Shown here piece after piece: positions 48,318 through 61,287 of a DNA stretch of 64,000 nt. Where the stretch lies: contig NZ_JASTWE010000007.1 in NCBI RefSeq assembly GCF_030282845.1, forward strand, positions 31,681 to 95,680, written 5' to 3'. Under the pieces are notes generated by a model, which saw only the letters and a program-made list of their open reading frames with translations, ran no database searches and was not told the origin of the DNA. Position numbers and translations under genes: made by a program. Each line of letters starts with the position of its first letter. The first letter of the stretch is position 1. The stretch comes from Pseudodesulfovibrio pelocollis. GTDB taxonomy: Bacteria > Desulfobacterota > Desulfovibrionia > Desulfovibrionales > Desulfovibrionaceae.

Positions 48318-51314
48318 TTACCAGTCCAGGGTAGCCTTGAAGGCCCGGGCCAATGCCTCCACCGGCTCGTCCAGCACCGCGCCCTCGCCGTGGACCGCCC
48401 GCAGCGCCCCGGAATCGTCCACCGCGCCGATGCGGGCGAACCATTGCCCGGCAAAGCGCGCCTCAAAGGCGGCCGCATGGGCCGGAGGCACCGAGACCAC
48501 CAGTCGGCTGGCCGACTCGGCATAGAGCAGGCCGGTGGCGTCCATCGCTTCGCAGGCAGGCACGGCCGCAAGGTCGATGCGCGCGCCCAGACGGCCGCCG
48601 ATGCACATCTCGGCCAGGGTTACACCCAGGCCGCCGTCCGAGCAGTCGTGGCAGGCGCTGACCAGCCCGGCCTGCATGGCCGCGAACAGCGTCTGGTACC
48701 GGGCCTTGGCCGAGAGCAGGTCCACCTGCGGCACACTGGCGTGGGAGAAGCCGAGTTGGGCCGCCACCTCGCTGCCGCCGAACTCGGGCCGGGTCAGGCC
48801 CAGCACGTAGATCAAATCCCCCGGGGCCTTGAAATCCGAGGTCACGCACTTGTTCACGTCCGGGATCACGCCGATGACCGAGAAGAGCACGGTGGGCGGA
48901 ATGGAAATCTTGCGCCCCCCGCCCTTGTAGTCGTTCTTCATGGAGTCCTTGCCCGAGACGCAGGGTACGCCGAAGCCGAGGCAGAAATGGGCCAGGGCGA
49001 GGTTGGCGCGCACCAGTTGGGCCAGCTTGTATCGGCCATCGGGCGTGGACTCGGACTGGACCGGGTCGCACCAGCAGAAGTTGTCGCACCCGGCCATGTA
49101 GCTGATGTCGCCGCCCACGGCCACGGCGTTGCGGATGGCCTCGTCAATGGCATTGGCCATCATCCAGTAGGTGTCCAGGTCCGAGTATTGCGGACAGATG
49201 CCGTGTGAGACCACCAGCCCGCGCTCGCTCCCCAGCTCGGGGCGCAGCACGCCCGCGTCCGACGGGCCATCGGCCTTGACGCCCACCATGGGCTTGACCG
49301 CGCTCCTGCCCTGAACCTCGTGGTCGTACTGGCGGACCACATACTCCTTGGAGCAGATGTTCAGACGGCCGAGCATGGCCTTGAGCAAGCCGCCCTGATC
49401 GGCCACGGCGGGCACGGGCTCACTGGCCACCACGGGCCGCTCCCAGACCGCCTCAAGCTCCATCTGCGGCACGCCCTCGTGCAGGAACTCCATGTCCAGG
49501 CAGGCCACGTGCTTGTCGCCGTAGCGCACCAGGTATTTGCCCGAACCGGTGAAGGTGCCGAGCACCGTGGACTCCACGTCCATCTCGGCGGACAGGGCCA
49601 GGAACTCGTCGATCTTCGCGGGCGGCACGGCCATGGTCATGCGCTCCTGGGCCTCGGAGATGAGGATTTCCCAGGGCCTCAGCCCATCGTACTTGAGCGG
49701 CGCCCGTGCCAGATCCATGTCAAACCCGCCCGTGTCCTCGGCCATCTCGCCCACCGAGGAGGACAGGCCGCCTGCGCCGTTGTCGGTGATGGCGTTGTAC
49801 AGGCCGCGGTCGCGGGCGCGCATGAGAAAGTCGTACATCTTGCGCTGGGTGATGGGATCGCCGATCTGCACGGCCGTGGCCGGGCTGCCCTCGTGCAACT
49901 CCTCGGATGAAAAGGTCGCGCCGTGGATGCCGTCCGCGCCGATGCGGCCGCCGGACATGACGATGAAGTCGCCGGGCATGGCCTGCTTCTTGTGGGAGGG
50001 GCGTCCGGCCACGGTCTTGGGCATGGTGCCGATGGTGCCGCAGTAGACCAGGGGCTTGCCCAGGTAGCGCTCATCAAAGACGATGGACCCGTTGACCGTG
50101 GGGATGCCGGACTTGTTGCCGCCGTGCTCCACGCCCTCGCGCACGCCCTCGAACACCCGGCGCGGGTGCAGCAGCCGGGGCGGCAGCTCGCCCTCGTGAA
50201 AGGGCGAGGCAAAGCAGAAGACATCGGTGTTGCACAGCAGGTTCGCGCCCAGGCCGGTACCCATGGGATCGCGATTGACGCCCACGATGCCGGTCAGCGC
50301 CCCGCCGTAGGGGTCCAGCGCCGAGGGCGAGTTGTGGGTCTCCATCTTGACGCAGACGTTGAGGGTCTCGGAAAAGGCAATCACGCCCGCGTTGTCCTTG
50401 AACACGGACAGGCAGTAGTCGCCGTGGGGGCCGCAGGCGGCGTTGCGCTCGCGCAGGGCCTTGGTGGACCCCTGGATGAAGGTCCTGTAGAGGCTCGAAT
50501 AGATGGCGCTTCGCCCTGTCTCGCGGTTCTCGTAGTCTATTTTCGCACCGAATATCTTGTGTTTGCAGTGCTCGGACCAGGTCTGGGCCAGCACCTCGAT
50601 CTCGGCGTCGGTGGGCTCGTCGCCCAGACCCATGGCCGTGCGCGCGGCGCGCACCGCCGGGTTTGCGTAGTAGTCGCGGATGACGTGCAACTCGCGCAGG
50701 GACAGGGCCAGGGTGTTGGCCCGGGAGAAGTCCATCAACTCGTCGTCGGTCATGGTCGAGATGGCCACGGAGGCCACAGCATCGCTGGCCTGGCCCGTGA
50801 CCCTGGCCGCCCTGGCCTCGAAACCGGGCGAGGCGGCCCACTGGGCAGCGGACTTGTACTCGAAGCGCTGGATCAGCTCGTTGGCCAGCAGGTCGGCGGC
50901 GATGCGATGCACCCCGGCCTCGTCCAGCCCGGCCCGGATCAGGTACTGGCGCGAGGTATAGACCCTGACCGATTCCAGTTCCTTCTTGGACAGGCCAAGG
51001 GCCACGCCCAGGGTCTCGCGCGCGGTGCGCCCCTCGTTGTCGGTGACGCCGGGCCGAAAGCCCACTTCGAGAATCCAGTCGAAATCGCGCGCCAGGGGCG
51101 AGAGCGACACCTCGTGCAGCACCGGGTCATGCAGGGCGGCCCGCTCAAGGGCCGTATCCACCTGCTCCGGGCTCACGCCCTCCAGGGTGAAGACGCTGAC
51201 GATGCGCACATCGTCCACGGCCATCCCCAACTCGCTCCTGATCTTGCGGGCGACCTTCTCACCCACCACGTCACGGACACCCTCTTTCAGTCCGACAACG
51301 ACACGGAAAAGCAT
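48318..51314 (-). CDS. purL: Phosphoribosylformylglycinamidine synthase, synthetase subunit
   Basis: 998 residues, start at MLFRVVVGLKEGV (the longer frame is low-complexity). An N-terminal PurS-like segment is followed by two AIR-synthase-type halves. Key motifs are LAQTWSEHCKHKIFGAKI, KMETHNSPSALDPYGGALTG, NGAGGLSSSVGEMAE and, in the second half, CDPVQSESTPDGRYKLAQLV and CVSGKDSMKNDY. The glutaminase domain of the 1300-residue type is absent, so a separate PurQ is required. It makes FGAM in purine synthesis. Confidence 0.93.
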   Translation of the reverse strand: MLFRVVVGLKEGVRDVVGEKVARKIRSELGMAVDDVRIVSVFTLEGVSPEQVDTALERAALHDPVLHEVSLSPLARDFDWILEVGFRPGVTDNEGRTARETLGVALGLSKKELESVRVYTSRQYLIRAGLDEAGVHRIAADLLANELIQRFEYKSAAQWAASPGFEARAARVTGQASDAVASVAISTMTDDELMDFSRANTLALSLRELHVIRDYYANPAVRAARTAMGLGDEPTDAEIEVLAQTWSEHCKHKIFGAKIDYENRETGRSAIYSSLYRTFIQGSTKALRERNAACGPHGDYCLSVFKDNAGVIAFSETLNVCVKMETHNSPSALDPYGGALTGIVGVNRDPMGTGLGANLLCNTDVFCFASPFHEGELPPRLLHPRRVFEGVREGVEHGGNKSGIPTVNGSIVFDERYLGKPLVYCGTIGTMPKTVAGRPSHKKQAMPGDFIVMSGGRIGADGIHGATFSSEELHEGSPATAVQIGDPITQRKMYDFLMRARDRGLYNAITDNGAGGLSSSVGEMAEDTGGFDMDLARAPLKYDGLRPWEILISEAQERMTMAVPPAKIDEFLALSAEMDVESTVLGTFTGSGKYLVRYGDKHVACLDMEFLHEGVPQMELEAVWERPVVASEPVPAVADQGGLLKAMLGRLNICSKEYVVRQYDHEVQGRSAVKPMVGVKADGPSDAGVLRPELGSERGLVVSHGICPQYSDLDTYWMMANAIDEAIRNAVAVGGDISYMAGCDNFCWCDPVQSESTPDGRYKLAQLVRANLALAHFCLGFGVPCVSGKDSMKNDYKGGGRKISIPPTVLFSVIGVIPDVNKCVTSDFKAPGDLIYVLGLTRPEFGGSEVAAQLGFSHASVPQVDLLSAKARYQTLFAAMQAGLVSACHDCSDGGLGVTLAEMCIGGRLGARIDLAAVPACEAMDATGLLYAESASRLVVSVPPAHAAAFEARFAGQWFARIGAVDDSGALRAVHGEGAVLDEPVEALARAFKATLDW

Positions 51315-51339
51315 CGGGAAACTCCTTCTTCGCGATATG

Positions 51340-51378
51340 AAAAGAAACCGGCCCGCCTCGCTTGCGCGACCGGGCCGG
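51340..51378 (-). terminator. Rho-independent terminator after the polyprenyl synthase
   Basis: Minus-strand stem CCGGCCCG / CGGGCCGG, 15-base loop, followed by TTTCTTTTC. It lies before the purL start, separating the two transcripts. Confidence 0.75.
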
Positions 51379-51385
51379 CCAGACG

Positions 51386-52363
51386 TCACTTGGTTCTGGT
51401 CAGCACGTAGTCGGCGGCCTGGCCGAGGACGGTGCGTTCCTCGCCGGGGGGGAGCCCTGCGAGGCATGCCTTGGCCCGTTCGACGTAGATGGCGGCCTCG
51501 TCGCGGGTGCGCTCGGCGCAACCCGCGTCCTGGACCTGGGCCAGGACCTCGGCACATTGCTCGTCGGTCAGTTCGCCGTCGCGCATCAGGGTCAGCAGGG
51601 TATCGCTGGCCGCCTCCTCGCAGTCTTCCATGAACAGGATCAGCGGCAGGGTCACCTTGCCCTCGCGCAGGTCGCCGCCCTCGGGCTTGCCCGTCTCTGA
51701 CGTGGGCGAGTCATAGTCCAGGGCGTCGTCCACCAGCTGGAAGGCGATGCCCAGGTTGAGGCCGTACTCACCGGCCGCGTCCTCCTGCTCCGGGGTGGCC
51801 CCGGCCAGGGCCGCGCCGCAGCGGCAGGCGCACTCGATGAGCCGGGCGGTCTTGCCGATGATGATGCGCATGTACGCCTCGCGGTCCAGGGTGGGATGCT
51901 TGGCGAACTGGATCTCCTCGATCTCGCCCACTGCGGTCTCCATGATGCCCCGGGCCAGCAGCCAGCACAGCCGGGCATTGCCGTAGCGCGCGCCCATCTC
52001 GTTGGCCAGGGCCAGCAGGGCGTCGCCCGCCAGGATGGTCTCGGTGCGGCCGAAGACCAGATGCGAGGCGGCCCGGCCACGCCGGACCTCGGCGTCGTCC
52101 AGGTAGTCGTCGTGCAGCAGGGTGGCCGAGTGGAGCAGTTCCAGCGCGCAGGCGATGGCGTGAAAGTCGTCCTTGTCATAGCCCAGGGCGCGGGCGTGGA
52201 GCAGGGTCAGCATGGGCCGGATGCGCTTGCCACCGGAGCCGATGATGTGCCTGGCGACATCGCGCACCAGCCCGCTGAGGGCCTCGGCCTCGGCGTCGAG
52301 AAATTGGTTGATTCCGGGGAGTTCCCTCTGGAAGTAGCGCAGCAGTTCGTTCATATCCGTCAA
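51386..52363 (-). CDS. ispB: Polyprenyl diphosphate synthase
   Basis: A 325-residue all-trans prenyl synthase. The first aspartate motif is in LLHDDYLDDAEVRRG (DDxxD), with GGKRIRPML upstream, and the second in FQLVDDALDYD. It elongates FPP with IPP to make the menaquinone tail. MqnB upstream and menG nearby suggest menaquinone as its use. The exact chain length cannot be told from the sequence. A second in-frame ATG (MNELLRYF, residue 4) is also possible as a start. Confidence 0.9.
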   Translation of the reverse strand: MTDMNELLRYFQRELPGINQFLDAEAEALSGLVRDVARHIIGSGGKRIRPMLTLLHARALGYDKDDFHAIACALELLHSATLLHDDYLDDAEVRRGRAASHLVFGRTETILAGDALLALANEMGARYGNARLCWLLARGIMETAVGEIEEIQFAKHPTLDREAYMRIIIGKTARLIECACRCGAALAGATPEQEDAAGEYGLNLGIAFQLVDDALDYDSPTSETGKPEGGDLREGKVTLPLILFMEDCEEAASDTLLTLMRDGELTDEQCAEVLAQVQDAGCAERTRDEAAIYVERAKACLAGLPPGEERTVLGQAADYVLTRTK

Positions 52364-52396
52364 GTATGTCAGGTTGCGGTCAAGGAGTAAAGACTT

Positions 52397-53095
52397 CTAC
52401 TTTCCCGTGAAAAGGCGCGGGGCAAAGTCGCCAAGGGCCCGCAGCGCGCCCTTGAGGTCCCAGTCCGCGCGGTCGCGCGAGCCCGCCACATTGGACACGC
52501 TGCGCACCTGTAGGAACGGCAGGCCCGCCCGTGCGGCCCCGAAGGCCAGGGCGAACCCCTCCATGTTCTCCACATCCGCGCTACAGGCCATCTGGAGCCA
52601 GCCAGCCCGCTCCGGGGTGCCGGTGACGCTGCTCACGGTGACAAAGGAGCCCCGGGCGCAGCCCGCGGGCAGGGAGAGCCCCATGGTCGCCGCGTCGTTG
52701 ACCGGGTTGAGCACCAGCCGGTTCCACACCGGTTTTCCCGCCACCTCGCCCTGGGAAAAGCCGATGCCCTTGGGGTCCACCCGGCCCTCCTCGTCGAGCA
52801 GGCCGTATTCGGGCCATGTCTCCCTCCAGGCGTAGACGCAGGAGCCGATGGGGAACCGCGCCACCTCGTAGGCCCCGCCGATGCCGAGGTTGACCACCCC
52901 GGTGACAGAGGGCAGGGCCATCAGACGCCCGGCCGTCAGGGCCGTGTTGACCAGCCCCACCCCGCTCACGGCCAGCAGCAGATCAAGGCCGCCCAGCGAG
53001 AATTCCGCTGTCTCGCCCTGCTCCAGCACGGGCGCGCCCTTGCCCCCGAGGGCGGCCTGCATTTCCTTGGACGTGGCCGTGACAACGATGATCAT
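52397..53095 (-). CDS. mqnB: Futalosine hydrolase
   Basis: A 232-residue nucleoside hydrolase of the MTA/SAH nucleosidase fold. MIIVVTATSKEMQAAL, AVSGVGLVNTALTAGRLM and VVNLGIGGAYE mark the family, and the C-terminal DVENMEGFALAFGAARAGLP holds the Glu and the following VRSVSNVAGSRD the catalytic Asp. The match is to MqnB, releasing hypoxanthine from futalosine in the alternative menaquinone pathway. It starts 61 bases before the UDP-sugar dehydrogenase stop. Confidence 0.85.
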   Translation of the reverse strand: MIIVVTATSKEMQAALGGKGAPVLEQGETAEFSLGGLDLLLAVSGVGLVNTALTAGRLMALPSVTGVVNLGIGGAYEVARFPIGSCVYAWRETWPEYGLLDEEGRVDPKGIGFSQGEVAGKPVWNRLVLNPVNDAATMGLSLPAGCARGSFVTVSSVTGTPERAGWLQMACSADVENMEGFALAFGAARAGLPFLQVRSVSNVAGSRDRADWDLKGALRALGDFAPRLFTGK

Positions 53096-53156
53096 GTCTT
53101 TCCCCCGGGTGGACTTTCGGAATGGTTGTCCCCTCGGGCGGGGAATATCTGGGTCG

Positions 53157-54479
<1,323 letters not shown>

Positions 54480-54581
54480 GAAATCATTGTCTCCATTTGT
54501 CATTTGACAGACACGGGCGGCAAACACGGGCGACGGACACAGGCGGTGGACAGGGACCGTGTTCCCGGCTAGTAGGGATGG

Positions 54582-54788
54582 ATGAACATCGACTGGTCAC
54601 TGCTCATCGCGGCCGTGGGGCTGGCCTTCGTCTTCGAGGGGCTCCCCTACTTTCTCTTTGCCGAGCGCATGCCGCGCATGCTCCTGCGGCTCGCCACCCA
54701 GCCCCCGAAATTCCTTCGCTTCATCGGACTTGCGGCCATGATCCTCGGCCTGCTCATCCTTTCCTTCGGCCGCTCCTTATCCTTTTAG
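54582..54788 (+). CDS. DUF2065-family small membrane protein
   Basis: A 68-residue protein on the plus strand between the dehydrogenase and menG. Two hydrophobic spans (LLIAAVGLAFVFEGLPYFLF and IGLAAMILGLLILSF) surround the conserved amphipathic MPRMLLRLATQPPKFLRF. This pattern is the DUF2065 family. Function unknown. It is easily missed because of its size. Confidence 0.75.
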   Translation: MNIDWSLLIAAVGLAFVFEGLPYFLFAERMPRMLLRLATQPPKFLRFIGLAAMILGLLILSFGRSLSF

Positions 54789-54808
54789 GCGTCAGCCTGT
54801 CCACAGGG

Positions 54809-55561
54809 TCATTCCCTGCCCGGCTTCTCGGCCACATGCAGATAGACGATGCCCGACATCATGGGCACGTGGTAGACCCGCGCGAACCCGGCGTCCAGCA
54901 GTTCGCGGGCCAGGGCGCGCTCGTCCGGGAAGGTCTTGATGGTCTCGGCCAGATAGCGGTACGCGCCCGGGTCGCCCGAGATGCGGTCGCCGATGAAGGG
55001 AAGCAGGGTGTCGAGATAGAAATTGTACAGCCCCTTCCACACTCTCCGGCTGCCGGTGCCGAATTCGAGGATGCACAGCCGCGCACCGGGCTTGAGCACG
55101 CGATGGAACTCGCGGTAGGCGTCCTCGCGCGGCAGGATATTGCGGATGCCAAAGGCGATGGTGGCCGCGCCCATGCTGGCGTCGGCCAGGGGCAGGGCGC
55201 GCCCGTCGGCCTGGACCGGGAAGATGCGCTTTTCAAGGCCGTCCTTGAGCTTGCGCGCCGTGCCGCGCTCAAGCATGGGCAGGGCGAAATCCAGTGCGGC
55301 CACCCGGCAATCGGGATACTGGCGGGCCAGCTCCACGGACACGTCCATGGTCCCGGCGGCAAGATCGAGCACGGTCTCGCCCGGGTGCGGGCGGGCGGCC
55401 CGGGCCAGCCGGTAGCGCCAGTATATGTCCTGCCCGGCGGACAGGGTGTGGTTGAGAAAGTCGTACCACCCGGCGATGCGGCCGAACATGGCGGCCACGC
55501 GCCGCCCGTGCTCGTCGGGCGTGACGGCCCCGGTGGCCGAACGGCACTGATCCCCGGTCAT
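54809..55561 (-). CDS. menG: Demethylmenaquinone methyltransferase
   Basis: A 250-residue UbiE/MenG enzyme. Motif I is VLDLAAGTMDVSVELA, followed by ALDFALPMLERG and the UbiE-specific AFGIRNILPREDAYREFHRV and LILEFGTGSRR-like LCILEFGTGSRR. It methylates demethylmenaquinone in the last step of menaquinone synthesis at the membrane. Its ATG directly follows the TAG of the small gene upstream. It supports the menaquinone theme with mqnB and ispB. Confidence 0.9.
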   Translation of the reverse strand: MTGDQCRSATGAVTPDEHGRRVAAMFGRIAGWYDFLNHTLSAGQDIYWRYRLARAARPHPGETVLDLAAGTMDVSVELARQYPDCRVAALDFALPMLERGTARKLKDGLEKRIFPVQADGRALPLADASMGAATIAFGIRNILPREDAYREFHRVLKPGARLCILEFGTGSRRVWKGLYNFYLDTLLPFIGDRISGDPGAYRYLAETIKTFPDERALARELLDAGFARVYHVPMMSGIVYLHVAEKPGRE

Positions 55562-55786
55562 CTAGTCGTCCTGCTCCGGGAAATCGGCCTCGTCCTCGAC
55601 GCCCTCGGCCAGCTCTGCCTCGCGCGAGCCGTCGCCCGCGGTCACGCCGGTGACGGTACGCATGATGTCCTTGTATATGACATCGAAATTCTGGCCGAAA
55701 TTATTGGGCGAGATGCGCCCCACCTCGATGAACTTGATCACCACTTCCTTGGCGACCTGCAGGGCCTGCTTCTGGTACTTGTCCAT
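55562..55786 (-). CDS. Small conserved hypothetical protein, 74 aa
   Basis: Starts MDKYQKQALQVAKEVVIKF and has a helical basic N-half and an acidic, disordered tail (EAELAEGVEDEADFPEQDD). No family recognised. It abuts menG without a gap, so the two are co-transcribed. Preceded by GGAGGATCGGC, a good ribosome site. The role is unknown. Confidence 0.7.
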   Translation of the reverse strand: MDKYQKQALQVAKEVVIKFIEVGRISPNNFGQNFDVIYKDIMRTVTGVTAGDGSREAELAEGVEDEADFPEQDD

Positions 55787-56040
55787 GCCGATCCTCCGGA
55801 TTCGTCAACGAAAAACCGCCCGGTGGGAAATGGCCTGGACCAACGTGGTCAAGGTGCCGGGCGGGGAAAAGACGGAAACCGTGAAGCCCCCCTCTTTTTC
55901 GGCTCTCCCTACCACGACCCGGCCCGGTCCGTCGAGCAGTTTGGGCGGCCTTCCCGCTGGAAGTTATGGACGCCGGGGGCCGACCTGGACTATCTTCCGC
56001 CGTCCGCCCGGGACGACTCTTTTCCATTGCGAGGTGGGGT

Positions 56041-56382
56041 GTGAGAATTCCGCTGTATACCGCGCTGTTGCTGACGGCCTCCAACATCTTCATGACCTTT
56101 GCCTGGTACGCCCACCTCAAGGAGCTGAACCAGCGGCCCTGGTACATTGCCGCCCTGGTCAGCTGGGGCATCGCCCTGTTCGAGTACATGATCCAGGTGC
56201 CTGCCAACCGGCTGGGCTACACCACCCTGACCCTGCCCCAGCTCAAGATCATGCAGGAAGTCCTGGCCCTGGCCGTGTTCGCGCCCTTTTGCATCCTGTA
56301 CATGAACCAGCCCCTGAAATGGGACTACCTCTGGGCATCCCTGTGCCTGCTGGGCGCGGTCTATTTCATTTTCAGGTCATAG
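56041..56382 (+). CDS. DUF486-family membrane protein
   Basis: A 113-residue protein with a GTG start at 56041 (GAGG 6 bases upstream); a longer frame from 55966 adds a non-membrane tail. Four hydrophobic spans are present (YTALLLTASNIFMTFAWYAH, YIAALVSWGIALFEYMIQV, IMQEVLALAVFAPFCILY and WASLCLLGAVYFIF). The FAWYAHLK and QVPANRLGY motifs are those of DUF486, a small transporter-like family. Substrate unknown. Confidence 0.8.
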   Translation: MRIPLYTALLLTASNIFMTFAWYAHLKELNQRPWYIAALVSWGIALFEYMIQVPANRLGYTTLTLPQLKIMQEVLALAVFAPFCILYMNQPLKWDYLWASLCLLGAVYFIFRS

Positions 56383-56391
56383 ACGGTTTGC

Positions 56392-57309
56392 TCAGAACTC
56401 CCACTTCAGGCGAAACGAGCCGCCAAAGGCGTCCTGCACTTGATGCGACGAGGTCAGCGCGCCCGTGGAGTCATAGAGGCTGAACTTGCGCGCATAATTG
56501 AACTCCGGCCCGATGGAGAAGGTCAGCCGGTCGTCATGACGATAGTCGAGATAGGCACCGACCCTGGAGTGCCGGATGGTCAGGTAGCCGTTGCGCCGCA
56601 CCGGGCTTGAGGGTGAAAGGCGGTACGTCTTCTCCGCCCCGAACAGGGCCACGCTGAACCCTATCTGCTCGCTGCCGTCACCCAGCATGCCCCCCAGCCC
56701 GACACCCTTGATGGCGGCCCGCAGCGCCTTCTGCGACACGGCCAGGGCAAGGCCCACTTCCAGGTCGCCAAGCAGATCGTCGCGCATGGCGCTCAGAACG
56801 ACGGCCTTGCCTGTCAGGCCGATCATCCAGCCCTCCAGAAACTCATAGGCCACCCCGCCGTCGAAACCCGCTCCCACCGCGCCGGGAAAGTCCTGCTCAA
56901 AGGACGAGGAGAGTTCGCCGCTCAACCAGTAGCGCCAGCCCCGGCCAAGGGAATTGTCGATCAATCGCGCTTGCAGGGCGACATCGTGCAGCGTTTCCCA
57001 CGGCACTCTGTCACCCGCGGCAAAGCGCACTTCGGCCCCGTCCTCCCACAGGTACCGGGAGAGACCATAGGAGAGTCGGAAGATGGAATAGTCCGCAGCC
57101 AGGGTGGTGCGCAGCACGCCGACACTGCCCTGGCCGTTGGTGAAATCCGCCTGACCCGCATAGCCAACCTCGACATCCAGGCTCAGCTCGCGGTCCGAGT
57201 CGCCCGCCGGGGCGAGCATAAACCCCGGCTCCCGGGACAGGGCCGTGCTCGCGCCCAGAACCGGCTGCGCCCAGATCAGCAGGCAAAGGACAAGAAAAGG
57301 GATGCGCAT
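56392..57309 (-). CDS. Predicted outer-membrane beta-barrel protein
   Basis: A 305-residue protein with a signal peptide (IPFLVLCLLIWAQPVLGAS). The rest shows alternating hydrophobic/polar beta strands (LSLDVEVGYAGQADF, FRLSYGLSRYLWE, GLALAVSQKA, LTIRHSRVGAYLDYRH) and ends in WEF, a C-terminal Phe used for barrel assembly. I do not recognise a named family. It could be a porin-like or scaffolding barrel of about 14 strands. Upstream is secA, without an operon link. Confidence 0.65.
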   Translation of the reverse strand: MRIPFLVLCLLIWAQPVLGASTALSREPGFMLAPAGDSDRELSLDVEVGYAGQADFTNGQGSVGVLRTTLAADYSIFRLSYGLSRYLWEDGAEVRFAAGDRVPWETLHDVALQARLIDNSLGRGWRYWLSGELSSSFEQDFPGAVGAGFDGGVAYEFLEGWMIGLTGKAVVLSAMRDDLLGDLEVGLALAVSQKALRAAIKGVGLGGMLGDGSEQIGFSVALFGAEKTYRLSPSSPVRRNGYLTIRHSRVGAYLDYRHDDRLTFSIGPEFNYARKFSLYDSTGALTSSHQVQDAFGGSFRLKWEF

Positions 57310-57375
57310 GCCATGCTGTATCGGGTCAGCCCCGTCCCTGGCAAGGATGGCGGCGATCCGACCAATCCGCCGCGA

Positions 57376-59922
<2,547 letters not shown>

Positions 59923-60103
59923 GCTGAGGGGTTCTCCTGAAAAGTTCGCGGCCGCCGCGCCTGGACGGGCATCAACCGGGCGTTGCCAAGGAACATAGGA
60001 CTTCGCCCGGTAAAGTCAACGCGCCGAGGCCAAAAAGCTTTCGCTCCAGCCCTCGGCAAGCCCGGCGCGCCCTGCAATAGCACAAAGGGGAGGGGCAGGA
60101 AAG

Positions 60104-60128
60104 GCCCGGGCTGAGGGAGTGCCCGGGC
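60104..60128 (-). terminator. Hairpin directly after the glcF-like gene
   Basis: Minus-strand arms GCCCGGGC repeated as a palindrome around a 9-base loop, beginning 1 base after the stop and followed by CTTTCC. Confidence 0.6.
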
Positions 60129-60129
60129 G

Positions 60130-61287
60130 CTACCGCCGCATCTGTCCGATGACCTCCAACCAGTGGCCCACGGCCACGCCAGCGGGCGCGGTGGCGTCCA
60201 GCCGCGCCGCGCAGGCCGAACAGCCGGTCAGGACCAGCTCGGCCCCGGCCAGTTGGTCCCAGCACCGGGCGTTGACCCGGTCGGCCAGCTCCGGCGCGCC
60301 AAGGGCCATGACCCCGCCGAACCCGCAGCATTGCCGGTCCGTGGACTCCACCAGACGGTCGCCCAGGGCGGCCACAAGCAGCAGATGATCGCTGCCCGCG
60401 CCATCCGCGTGACAGGGGCGATGATAGGCGATCCGGTCCGGGACGGCCCCGGATATCACGAAGACGGTATCCTTTGCAAGAATTGATAACAGAATCAATG
60501 AGTTCCGCCAGACCTCGGCCTCGGCCGGATCATCAATATAATGCGTATAGCCCCGCAGGGCGGACAGGCAGGACGCGCAGAACACCGCCACCTTGGGCCT
60601 GCCCGCACCGCGCCAGGCCGCGAGGTTGTGCAGGGCCATGGCCCGCGCCTCGTCCGCGAATCCCGCGCTCTTCAAACCACTGCCGCAACAGCGGAAATCG
60701 CCGGGCAGGATGGCTACGCCCAGGCCGTGGAGCAGACTGTGGGCAGCGGCCAGCCAACGCTGCCGCACATGGGTGGCCGTGCAGCCCGGGAACAGGAGCA
60801 TGGGCTCGCCCCGGTGGGTGTCGGGAAAGGAGGTCGGGGTCAGGAACGGGGCCAAGGCCGGAGTCAGTCCCGGGCCGTCGCGCAGCCCGGCCAGCATTTT
60901 CAGCAGCGGGCCGAATCGCTCGGGCCGTAGCGAATCGGGCACCAGCCCGGCCATGGCCGATCCAACGGGCCAGAGTGTCTTGGCGTGGCTCAACCAGGTC
61001 TTCCAAAGCCAGCCCTTGAAATCAGGGTGCGCACCCCGCAGCCCGGCCACAAGACCGGGCACGTCCACCCCCTGGGAGCATACGGCCGCGCAACGGTCAC
61101 AGCCCAGGCACAGCCCGGCCAGCCGAGCCACGTCCGCGCCCCGCAGCCCGGCCTCGTCCCGGGCCAGCAGATGGCACAGATCCGCCTTGGCGCGCGGCCC
61201 CAGCTCCTCGCGCCCGGTGGCGGCCAGCAGCGGGCAGACCTCCAGACACTTGCCGCAGAGGATGCACTCTCCGGCCACGCCTACCAT
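60130..61287 (-). CDS. Iron-sulfur subunit of a GlcF/lactate dehydrogenase-type oxidase
   Basis: A 385-residue protein. Two [4Fe-4S] ferredoxin sites at the N-terminus (CILCGKCLEVCPLL, CLGCDRCAAVCSQG) precede two CCG domains (CCGSGLKSAG and CCGFGGVMAL). This is GlcF-like: it passes electrons from the flavin subunit to the membrane acceptor. It overlaps the flavoprotein gene by 7 bases, so the pair forms one complex. D-lactate or glycolate is the likely substrate. Confidence 0.88.
   Translation of the reverse strand: MVGVAGECILCGKCLEVCPLLAATGREELGPRAKADLCHLLARDEAGLRGADVARLAGLCLGCDRCAAVCSQGVDVPGLVAGLRGAHPDFKGWLWKTWLSHAKTLWPVGSAMAGLVPDSLRPERFGPLLKMLAGLRDGPGLTPALAPFLTPTSFPDTHRGEPMLLFPGCTATHVRQRWLAAAHSLLHGLGVAILPGDFRCCGSGLKSAGFADEARAMALHNLAAWRGAGRPKVAVFCASCLSALRGYTHYIDDPAEAEVWRNSLILLSILAKDTVFVISGAVPDRIAYHRPCHADGAGSDHLLLVAALGDRLVESTDRQCCGFGGVMALGAPELADRVNARCWDQLAGAELVLTGCSACAARLDATAPAGVAVGHWLEVIGQMRR

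Noticed and set aside
45403..48525. Very long open frame (about 1040 codons) on the plus strand opposite the chemoreceptor and cytochrome genes
   Set aside because: It is rich in Gly/His/Val/Leu with no family similarity and lies antisense to well-supported genes; third-position GC bias of the real genes keeps the opposite frame open.
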